Below, piece after piece: positions 34,117 through 40,496 of a DNA stretch of 40,496 nt. The position numbers and the translations under genes were made by a program. A model generated the notes under the pieces. It was not told the DNA's origin. It did no database searches and worked only from the letters and a program-made list of their open reading frames with translations. How positions within the stretch are numbered: the stretch's first letter is position 1; every line of letters begins with the position of its first letter. This DNA comes from Candidatus Kuenenia stuttgartensis (GTDB lineage: Bacteria; Planctomycetota; Phycisphaerae; Phycisphaerales; SM1A02), in NCBI GenBank assembly GCA_945870915.1, contig CAMBUI010000002.1, positions 1-40,496 of the forward strand. Reading direction: 5' to 3'.

Positions 34117-36888
34117 ATGCGCCCGGTCCGATCCGCCACCTCCCTCTCGCTCGCAAGCCTCCTCGCGGCGGTGCCCGGCACCACGCTTGCGACCAACCGC
34201 GCGAACGCCCTCGATCCCGCCCTCGGCGGGGTCGCCGTCCAGGATCTCGGGTCGACGGGATCGCCGGTGCCGCCAGCCGACGCGACCCCGTCGGGCAACC
34301 CGGCGTCGACCAACCCGCCAGCGTCCACCCCGCCTGCGCCGACCACGCCGCCGTCCACCACGCCGCCGGCGGCGCCCGCCATCACCCCGACCGTGACGCC
34401 CGCCGACGCTCCGAAGCCGACCGACGCCCAGCGCGCGGTGGTCGAGGACCGGCTCGCCCGCGCCCTTGCCGCGCGCGCCCGCATCGTGCTCCAGCGCGAG
34501 CTGGTGTTCCTCGGCATCCTGCGGAACTCGAAGGCGCTCATGCAGGAGGCCGTCGACCGCGCCCCCGAGAACACCGCCATCCTGCGGCTCGCGATCGACC
34601 TGGCGTCGGTGCTCGAGGAGGGTGACGCCGACTCCGCCGCCTGGCTGTCCGAAGGCCTCGCCCGGCTCTCCCGGCTCGAGCCCGACGACGAGGTGCTCCG
34701 ACTGCGCCGCCTGCTCGACGCCGTCGACCGCCGGCAGACCGCCGAGGGCCGCGTCGAGGCGAGCCGCAGCCTGCTCACCCCCGAGTCGATCGACCGGATC
34801 GGCAACCGCGTCGCCGCGCGCATCGCCTTCGACCTGGCGATGCTCCTGCGGCGGACCGGCGACAACGAGGGCTTCGAGGAGAACCTGCTGCGCGCGCTCG
34901 ACCTCGATCCGTTCTTCCCCGAGGCGGCCGAGATCGCGGCGGGCTACTTCCGCATGAGCGCGCCGACGGTGGTCGACGAGGTGCGCGCCCTGCGCGGCGC
35001 GATGCTCGCGAACCCGATGCAGGAGTCGATCGCGCGCGGGCTCGCCGAGCTCTGCCTGCGGCACGGCGCGTACCAGGTCGCGGCCAGCATCCTCGAGATC
35101 GAGGTGCGCCTGCACGAGGCGCGCGGCGTCGACGCCGACTACGACGCGATGCTCGCCGACCTCTGCATCGCGCTGTGGGGCGCGGGGCGGCCCGATGTCG
35201 CGTTCATCCTCTCGTCGCAGCGGCAGTCGGCGCTCGACCGCGTGCTGCACCAGGAGATCGAGCGGCAGGGGATGACCATGACGCTCGAGGAGCGCTCCAA
35301 GGCGCACCTGCCCGCCTCGCCGCAGTTCGCGACCACGATCGCCGCCATGGCCTCGGCCGAGTCGCCCAAGACCGCCGACATCGCGGTCGGAAACGCAGTG
35401 TTCTCGTTCGAGTCGCAGATCGAGCAGATGACGAAGCGCAAGGAGGGCGCGGCCGCGGCGCCGGTCGATCCGGCGGTGGCCGAGCGCGTCGCCGAGCTCG
35501 CGCTCGAGTGCGCGATGGTGCAGCTCTGGCTCGGCGGCAAGGTCGACAAGGCGCAGGCGATGCTCTCGAGGGCGGCCGAGTTCGGTCCGCTCTCCGACGC
35601 CGCGCGCGCGCGCTTCGACGGATGGGCGGCGCTCCGCCGCAAGGACGCCACCGCCGCGAAGTCGATGCTGGCGCCGCTGGCCGAGGCCGACCTCGTGGCC
35701 AAGCTCGGCCTCGCGCTCGCGCACGAGGAGCTCGGCGAGCGCAAGGACGCCGCCCGCATCCTGCTCGAGGTCGCGCGGGCCACGCCCGAGACCGCGATGG
35801 GGCTGTGGGCGCGCGCGCGGCTCTGGTCGATCGTGGGCGGCAAGCCCGTGATCATGCCCGGTGCGGCCGAGATCGAGCAGGCCGCCGAGCTGCCGGCGGG
35901 CTTCGCCAAGGTCATGCGCGACGGCGGCAACTCGATGCTGCTGCGGGTGATCCCGCGGCAGAACCAGGCGACCGCGTGGGACCAGCTGCTCTTCGACATC
36001 GAGCTCATCAACCGCTCGGCGTGGCCGCTCGCGGTCGGCCCCGATGGCCCGATCAAGGACACGAGCACCGTGTCGGCGTCGATCCATGTGCCGGGCGAGA
36101 TGCCGTTCCCGCCGCAGATCGTGCTGGTGCCGATCGACCGGCAGTTCCTGATCCCGCCCGGCGAGACGCTGCGCATCCCGGTCGACCTCTCGGTGACCGA
36201 CGCGAGCGCCGCGCTGCGCGAGGACGCGCTCTCGGGCGCGTTCGTCTCGCTGCACGCGATCATCAACTGGCGCACGACGCTCACCGGCTTCGAGCCGTCG
36301 CAGCTCGGCGTCGAGGTCGAGTCGGCGGTGGTGCACGTGAGCGGCGAGCGCATCACCCGCGAGTGGGTCGAGCGCGCGCTGACGCAGCTGCGCGACCGGT
36401 CGCAGGTTCCGAACCCCGAGTATGTCGCGCTGCTGTCGGGCGCGCTGGTGCGCCGCGCCACCTCGCCCGCGATGGTGCCCGAGGACGCCGCCAAGGCCCT
36501 CGACGCGGCCGGCGAGGTCGTCGCCGACGCCGCGCTCCGGCTGTGGCCCGAGGCGCGCGCATGGCTCATCTTCGCCTGTCCGAAGGGCAAGCGCGTCGAG
36601 GAGAGCAAGCAGGCGCAGGATCTCCTCGACGTGGTCGCCGCCGGCGGCGTCGAGACCGCGGCCGCGGTGCCCGAGCTCGAGGCGCTCGACGCGGTGCTGC
36701 GCGGCGACGAGACGCCGGTGGTGCGCAAGGCGTGGATCGCGGTGCGCTCGCGGCGGCCCGAGGACCCGGTCATCGCGGCGTCCCTCGAATCGGCGCACGC
36801 CGATGTGCGCGCGTTCGCCGCCGACTGCCGCCAGTGGATGATCGAGGCGCGCGACGAGCGCGCGAAGCAGCTGAACCTCAAGAAGTAG
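34117..36888 (+). CDS. Large secreted TPR-like protein
   Basis: This 923-residue protein begins at ATG 34117 with AAGGA six bases upstream. A signal-peptide-like N-terminus (SLSLASLLAAVPGTTLA) is followed by a Pro/Thr/Ser-rich linker at about 45-95 (STNPPASTPPAPTTPPSTTP). Long helical repeats of tetratricopeptide type then run from about 100 to 610. Examples are ARIAFDLAMLLRRTGDNEGF with LLRALDLDPFFPEAAEIAAG, and LGLALAHEELGERKDAARIL. A beta-rich segment follows at about 620-740, then a helical C-terminus. It is likely a periplasmic or surface scaffold; no enzymatic motif is visible. The flippase-like gene begins 15 bases after its stop on the same strand, so the two are probably co-transcribed. 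Confidence 0.85.
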   Translation: MRPVRSATSLSLASLLAAVPGTTLATNRANALDPALGGVAVQDLGSTGSPVPPADATPSGNPASTNPPASTPPAPTTPPSTTPPAAPAITPTVTPADAPKPTDAQRAVVEDRLARALAARARIVLQRELVFLGILRNSKALMQEAVDRAPENTAILRLAIDLASVLEEGDADSAAWLSEGLARLSRLEPDDEVLRLRRLLDAVDRRQTAEGRVEASRSLLTPESIDRIGNRVAARIAFDLAMLLRRTGDNEGFEENLLRALDLDPFFPEAAEIAAGYFRMSAPTVVDEVRALRGAMLANPMQESIARGLAELCLRHGAYQVAASILEIEVRLHEARGVDADYDAMLADLCIALWGAGRPDVAFILSSQRQSALDRVLHQEIERQGMTMTLEERSKAHLPASPQFATTIAAMASAESPKTADIAVGNAVFSFESQIEQMTKRKEGAAAAPVDPAVAERVAELALECAMVQLWLGGKVDKAQAMLSRAAEFGPLSDAARARFDGWAALRRKDATAAKSMLAPLAEADLVAKLGLALAHEELGERKDAARILLEVARATPETAMGLWARARLWSIVGGKPVIMPGAAEIEQAAELPAGFAKVMRDGGNSMLLRVIPRQNQATAWDQLLFDIELINRSAWPLAVGPDGPIKDTSTVSASIHVPGEMPFPPQIVLVPIDRQFLIPPGETLRIPVDLSVTDASAALREDALSGAFVSLHAIINWRTTLTGFEPSQLGVEVESAVVHVSGERITREWVERALTQLRDRSQVPNPEYVALLSGALVRRATSPAMVPEDAAKALDAAGEVVADAALRLWPEARAWLIFACPKGKRVEESKQAQDLLDVVAAGGVETAAAVPELEALDAVLRGDETPVVRKAWIAVRSRRPEDPVIAASLESAHADVRAFAADCRQWMIEARDERAKQLNLKK

Positions 36889-36903
36889 CGCTGCGCGAGC
36901 GGC

Positions 36904-37932
36904 ATGGGAGACCACCTGGACGAGCGCGCCCCACACACCGAGCGGAAGGCCGCGGCCGCGGGCGACGCCGGGCGTGGTGACGGCGGGCGTGGTGATGGCG
37001 GCCGTGGTGACGGCGGCCGTGTCGACCCCGGCCGTGCCGACGCCCGCCGCGGCGGAGCGCGCCTGTGGCTCCGCGTCGCGGGCCTTGCCTTCGGACTCGC
37101 GTGCTTCGCCGGCGCGATCTACACCGCGATGCGCGAGCGCGACGAGTTCTCGCGCGCGATCGCGGCGCTGCGCGATCCGCCGCCGCTCGCGGTCGCGCTC
37201 GTGCTCGGCTCGATCGCGCTCGGCGCGCTGCTCACCGCGGTGCTCTTCCACATCCTCATGCGGCGCTTCGGCAAGGTGCCGTTCTGGGAGATGCAGGCGC
37301 TGATCGCGGCGACCGCGTTCGCCAACTACCTGCCGCTCAAGCCCGGGTTCGTGGGCCGCGTGGCGTACCACCGGCTGCGCCACGGCATCCGCGCCGCGCA
37401 CACGGTGCGCACCATCGTCGAGGCGATCGGACTGAGCGGCACCGTCGCGTCGCTCTTCCTGCTGTCGCTGCTCGGGCTGCGCGCGCTCGGCGTGCAGGGC
37501 GAATGGGCGCTGCTCGCGCCCGCGGTGCTCGCGGTGGGCATGCGCTTCCCGCGGCTGCGCACGCTGTCGCAGGCGCTGCTGGTGCGCCAGGCCGAGCTCG
37601 CGCTGTGGACGCTGCGCTACTGGGCGGTGTTCCGACTGGTCGGCGCGCCCATCGACCTCGAGACCGCCATCGTCCTCGGCAGCGTGAGCGTGATCGCCAC
37701 GCTGCTGCCGATCGTGTCGAACGGCCTCGGGATCCGCGAGTGGGTGATCGGCATCCTCGCGCCGATGATCTCGCACGAGCCGGTGTCGACGAGCCAGGCG
37801 ATCGTGGCCGAGCTCGTCCACCGCGCCGCCGAGGTCGCGGTGATGACGCCGATCGGCATCGCGTCGATCGCGGTGCTGGTGCGGCACAACCGCCGGCGCG
37901 CGCTGCAGGGCGAGCGGCCGCCGGTCGCGTGA
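36904..37932 (+). CDS. Flippase-like / lysylphosphatidylglycerol synthase TM-region (UPF0104) membrane protein
   Basis: This 342-residue multi-spanning protein resembles the integral-membrane region of MprF (PF03706), a family linked to moving lipids or glycans across the inner membrane. A hydrophilic N-terminus of about 50 residues consists of RGDGG-type five-residue repeats from a 15-bp DNA tandem repeat. Seven or eight membrane segments follow. The family-like segment ANYLPLKPGFVGRVAYHRLR is near residue 140, and LLPIVSNGLGIREW near 270 matches the second conserved loop. It starts at ATG 36904, 15 bases after the TPR-like gene. A short hairpin follows at 37950-37979. Confidence 0.82.
   Translation: MGDHLDERAPHTERKAAAAGDAGRGDGGRGDGGRGDGGRVDPGRADARRGGARLWLRVAGLAFGLACFAGAIYTAMRERDEFSRAIAALRDPPPLAVALVLGSIALGALLTAVLFHILMRRFGKVPFWEMQALIAATAFANYLPLKPGFVGRVAYHRLRHGIRAAHTVRTIVEAIGLSGTVASLFLLSLLGLRALGVQGEWALLAPAVLAVGMRFPRLRTLSQALLVRQAELALWTLRYWAVFRLVGAPIDLETAIVLGSVSVIATLLPIVSNGLGIREWVIGILAPMISHEPVSTSQAIVAELVHRAAEVAVMTPIGIASIAVLVRHNRRRALQGERPPVA
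36961..37050. repeat. 15-bp tandem repeat, 6 units, in the 5' end of the flippase-like gene
   Basis: Six units start at 36961 and repeat every 15 bp, with the theme GGTGACGGCGGCCGT. They encode a run of RGDGG repeats before the first membrane segment. Confidence 0.92.
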
Positions 37933-37949
37933 CGCGCGGCGCTCGTCGA

Positions 37950-37979
37950 CGGTTGCCGGGCGGCGGCGTTCGGCAACCG
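37950..37979. terminator. Hairpin between convergent flippase-like and GH57 genes
   Basis: CGGTTGCCG (37950-37958) pairs with CGGCAACCG (37971-37979) around a 12-base loop, 18 bases past the stop at 37932. No T-run follows. Confidence 0.5.
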
Positions 37980-37983
37980 GATG

Positions 37984-38039
37984 TCGTTCAGCGGCTGTCG
38001 TTCAGCGGCCTTCGTTCAGCGGCCTTCGTTCAGCGGCTG
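37984..38039. repeat. 14-bp tandem repeat, 4 units, over the 3' end of the GH57 gene
   Basis: Units start at 37984, 37998, 38012 and 38026 with the theme TCGTTCAGCGGCCT. The stop codon of the GH57 gene (38030-38032) lies in the last unit. Confidence 0.92.
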
Positions 38040-39271
38040 TCGGTCATGCGCGCCCGCGCGTGGCTCTTCACGCCCGCGCGCGACTTCAGGTTGTCGAGCA
38101 CGTTCATGAAGTTGATGTACGCGTCGTACGGGCTGTCGTAGGGCGAGAAGTACTTGTGGACGTCGCCGTCCGACCAGTACTTGGTGCACATGTAGTAGAG
38201 GTGGTCGCTGGTGGTGAGCTTGCGCCAGTCCTCGAGGATGTACGGGTCGCCCGCCTTGTGGCGCTCCTTCACCGGACCCTCGAGCGCGTAGAGCTCGGCC
38301 GCCGCGCCGTCCTGGATCGGGTTGCCGAGCCACGCGCTCAGGTCGCGCTCGCTGTCGGCCCACGAGATCCAGTCCTGCACGTCGTACTCGCCGACCGGCT
38401 CGTGGCAGTCGACCAGCTGGCTCGGCGTGAGGAAGTCGTTGTTCCCGTGGTTGGTGTCGTACACGGCGCCCGGCAGCGCGTCGAGGAACTCGAAGATCCC
38501 CGTGTCGGCCCACTGGTGCTCGCCGAAGGTCTCGTAGTCCATGAACAGGTTGCAGCAGAAGCCGTCGCCGTTGATCTGGTTGACCCAGCCGGCGAACTTC
38601 TCGGCGGACAGCGGCCATTCCTTCCAGCCGCGGTTCGAGAAGCGGAAGGCGATGTCGTCGCTCAGCCGGTAGTTCTTGAGGAGCAGCTTGATGCGGTCGT
38701 TCGGGTCGCCCTCGCCGGGCGGCGCGTACAGGTAGTTCGGCGAGCGGAACCCGAGCAGCCGGTCGACGCCCTCGCAGATGATCGCCTTGTGCTGCCCGCG
38801 CCGCGCGATGTGCTCGGCGAGCGCGTTCGAGTAGATGAGCTCGGTGTTGCGGAAGATGCGCGGCGTGACGCCGAAGACCTCCTGCATGCGGCGCTGGTGG
38901 CGGTCGACCTGCTCGTCGAACTCCTTGCGCGAGAAGAGGAACGACAGCGAGTGGTGGCTGGTCTCGCCGATCAGCTCGCAGGCGCCGGTGTCGACGAGCT
39001 CGCGCAGCGTGTCGACCACGTCGGGCGCCCACATCTGCAGCTGCTCGAGCGCGGTGCCGGTGATCGAGTACGCGCAGCGGAAGCGCCGGTCGTGCCGCTT
39101 CACCAGGTCGAGCATCTTGCGCGTCGCCGGGCGATAGCACTTGTCGGCGACCTTGCGGAGGATGCGCTCGTTCGCCTCGTTGTCGAAGTAGAACGGATCG
39201 TTCGAGAAGACCGAGTAGCGGCGCAGGCGCCACGGCTGGTGGAGCTCGAAGTAGAAGCAGACGCTTGCCAT
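38030..39271 (-). CDS. Glycoside hydrolase family 57 alpha-amylase-like enzyme
   Basis: This 413-residue protein belongs to GH57, retaining enzymes that cleave or transfer alpha-glucans. It begins with the family's first conserved region (CFYFELHQPWRLRRY). The predicted nucleophile is Glu144 in FRNTELIYSN and the predicted acid/base is Asp245 in FMDYETFGEHQW. GETSHHSLSF is another family region. There is no signal peptide, so it should act in the cytoplasm, probably on storage glycogen or a similar glucan. The start ATG 39271 is six bases after TACGCT, predicting a leaderless mRNA. Both ends of the gene are flanked by 14-bp tandem arrays that share the core TCGTTC. Confidence 0.95.
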   Translation of the reverse strand: MASVCFYFELHQPWRLRRYSVFSNDPFYFDNEANERILRKVADKCYRPATRKMLDLVKRHDRRFRCAYSITGTALEQLQMWAPDVVDTLRELVDTGACELIGETSHHSLSFLFSRKEFDEQVDRHQRRMQEVFGVTPRIFRNTELIYSNALAEHIARRGQHKAIICEGVDRLLGFRSPNYLYAPPGEGDPNDRIKLLLKNYRLSDDIAFRFSNRGWKEWPLSAEKFAGWVNQINGDGFCCNLFMDYETFGEHQWADTGIFEFLDALPGAVYDTNHGNNDFLTPSQLVDCHEPVGEYDVQDWISWADSERDLSAWLGNPIQDGAAAELYALEGPVKERHKAGDPYILEDWRKLTTSDHLYYMCTKYWSDGDVHKYFSPYDSPYDAYINFMNVLDNLKSRAGVKSHARARMTDSR

Positions 39272-39277
39272 CCGCGC

Positions 39278-39283
39278 AGCGTA
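39278..39283 (-). promoter_or_regulatory. Putative -10 (TACGCT) for a leaderless GH57 transcript
   Basis: TACGCT on the minus strand, six bases (GCGCGG), then ATG 39271. Confidence 0.55.
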
Positions 39284-39318
39284 GCGCGTCTTGGCGCGGC
39301 GGAGGTTCCGGCCGCGCC

Positions 39319-39430
39319 GTTCGGACCGCGTCGTTCGGACCTGGTCGTTCGGACCGTGTCGTTCAGACCCAGTCGTTCATGCCGCGTCGTTCACACCCCG
39401 TCGCTCACACCCCGTCGCTCACACCCCGTG
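39319..39430. repeat. 14-bp tandem repeat, 8 units, over the 3' end of the epimerase gene
   Basis: Eight units start at 39319 and repeat every 14 bp, drifting from GTTCGGACCGCGTC to GCTCACACCCCGTC. The epimerase stop codon (39419-39421) lies in the last unit, so the repeat writes the last few codons of the protein. Confidence 0.93.
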
Positions 39431-40496
39431 GTACGACCGATACCACTCGACGAACCGCGCGACGCCCTCCTCGACGGTCGTGGTCGGGCGGTAACCCGTA
39501 TCGGACTCGAGGGCGGTCACGTCGGCCATGGTGTCGGGCACGTCGCCCGGCTGCAGGGGAAGCAGGTTCATCGTGGCCTTGCGGCCGGTGCAGCGCTCGA
39601 TGGCCGCGATGTAGTCGAGGAGCTCGACCGGGCGGGAATTGCCGATGTTGTAGACCCGCCACGGGGCGCTGGAGGTGCCGGGGTCGGGGTCGGTCGCGTC
39701 GAACGCGGGATTCGGGCGCGCCGGGCGGTCGAGGGTGCGGACGATTCCCTGCACGATGTCGTCGACGTAGGTGAAGTCGCGGCGGTGCCGGCCGTGGTTG
39801 AAGACGTCGATCGGCTTGCCTTCGAGGATGTTCCGGGTGAACAGGAACAGCGCCATGTCGGGCCGGCCCCACGGTCCGTAGACGGTGAAGAATCGCAGGC
39901 CCGTGGTCGGCAGCCCGAAGAGGTGCGAGTAGGTGTGGGCGAAGAGCTCGTTGGCCTTCTTGCTCGCCGCGTAGAGCGACAGCGGGTGGTCGACGCTGTC
40001 GCGCACCGAGAAGGGGAGCTTGGCGTTGCCGCCGTACACCGAGCTCGAGCTGGCGTACACGAGGTGCGCGCAGCCGCCGTGCTGCTCCTGCACCGCGCGG
40101 CAGCCCTCGAGGATGTTCTGGAAGCCGACGATGTTCGAGTGCACGTACGCGTGCGGGTTCGTGATCGAGTAGCGCACGCCCGCCTGCGCGGCGAGGTGCA
40201 CGGTGCGCGTGAAGCGGTGCTCCGCGTAGAGCGCCTCCATGCCCGCGCGGTCGGCGACATCGAGCTTCACGAACGAGAACCCGCGGCGCGGCTCGAGCCG
40301 CGCGAGTCGGGCGAGCTTGAGCCTCGGGTCGTAGTAGTCGTTGAGGTCGTCGAGTCCGACGACCTGCTCGCCGCGGTCGAGCAGGTGGTGCGCGACATGC
40401 GAGCCGATGAAGCCGGCCGCGCCGGTGACGAGGATCGGTCCGCGCGCGCCCGTCGCGGCGTCGCCGCCCGCGTGGCCCGGAAGTGCTGTGTGGTTC
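39419..40496 (-). CDS. NAD-dependent UDP-glucuronate 4-epimerase-like protein, 5' end cut by window edge
   Basis: This extended short-chain dehydrogenase/reductase has 359 codons in the window, with the start beyond base 40496. The NAD-binding motif GAAGFIGSH lies about 26 residues from the edge. The catalytic pair is in SSSSVYGG and YAASKK, and [11 protein letters not shown] with [12 protein letters not shown] match UDP-glucuronate 4-epimerases, which convert UDP-glucuronate to UDP-galacturonate for cell-surface polysaccharides. Without the start I cannot exclude a related UDP-sugar epimerase. The 25 or so residues upstream of the Rossmann motif ([16 protein letters not shown]) are low-complexity. 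The last codons lie in a 14-bp tandem repeat. Confidence 0.9.
   Translation of the reverse strand, partial: NHTALPGHAGGDAATGARGPILVTGAAGFIGSHVAHHLLDRGEQVVGLDDLNDYYDPRLKLARLARLEPRRGFSFVKLDVADRAGMEALYAEHRFTRTVHLAAQAGVRYSITNPHAYVHSNIVGFQNILEGCRAVQEQHGGCAHLVYASSSSVYGGNAKLPFSVRDSVDHPLSLYAASKKANELFAHTYSHLFGLPTTGLRFFTVYGPWGRPDMALFLFTRNILEGKPIDVFNHGRHRRDFTYVDDIVQGIVRTLDRPARPNPAFDATDPDPGTSSAPWRVYNIGNSRPVELLDYIAAIERCTGRKATMNLLPLQPGDVPDTMADVTALESDTGYRPTTTVEEGVARFVEWYRSYHGV

Noticed and set aside
34036-37887. Long minus-strand frame antisense to the TPR-like and flippase-like genes
   Set aside because: Shadow frame, His/Arg/Glu-rich, with no domain.

Overview
The window is GC-rich bacterial DNA, most likely from a planctomycete and probably a relative of the class Phycisphaerae. 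Four things point that way: a DUF1501 protein next to a PSCyt1/DUF1549/LamG/DUF1553 protein, secreted proteins ending in paired dockerin/EF-hand-like repeats that finish in NNWG or SNWG, a free-standing secretin-like protein with long low-complexity stretches, and dense coding DNA. This taxonomic call is an inference from gene families, not from an rRNA or marker gene. I see no rRNA, tRNA, CRISPR array, transposase or integrase.

Layout. 1-4444 (minus) holds the PSD1-type cytochrome protein and a DUF1501 Tat-exported protein cut by the left edge. 4482-5714 is carA, divergent from them. 6076-9096 is a secretin-like outer-membrane protein, followed by an anti-sigma-factor antagonist and anti-sigma kinase pair (9313-10149). 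10169-13538 (minus) carries two diverged tandem copies of a membrane protein with two zinc-ribbon-like cysteine clusters. 13725-15359 (minus) is rny. 15938-19459 holds a two-half ABC-2 permease and a DUF4139 protein. 19747-22722 is a large secreted phytase-like/choice-of-anchor protein with a dockerin-like tail.

23088-25434 is a two-gene unit made of a cysteine-free protein resembling a B12/radical-SAM protein that lost its iron-sulfur loop, followed by a bacterial nitric oxide synthase oxygenase. Then come rsmA (minus), a five-haem secreted cytochrome with the same kind of dockerin-like tail (minus), and a small lipoprotein (plus). 29888-32760 (minus) is an oligopeptide-binding protein with one OppB-type permease. 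32808-33869 (minus) and 34117-36888 (plus) are divergent secreted proteins, the second followed by a flippase-like membrane protein. 38030-39271 (minus) is a GH57 alpha-amylase-like enzyme, and a UDP-glucuronate-4-epimerase-like gene runs off the right edge.

Three signals cut across genes. (1) Five genes have TANNNT exactly six bases before the start codon, which predicts leaderless mRNAs; related spacings occur at others. (2) Eight gene boundaries carry short tandem arrays (unit 11-18 bp, 4-8 copies), each with its own unit and often running into the end of a coding sequence. (3) The 10-mer ATGCCTGTCC occurs in direct arrays on both sides of the nitric oxide synthase pair and as an inverted pair around the start of the lipoprotein gene. 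Other notable items are a hairpin that buries the ribosome binding site of the phytase-like gene, a duplicated 43-bp palindrome-rich element, twin hairpins ahead of rny, and an identical 14-mer abutting the starts of both haem-protein genes.
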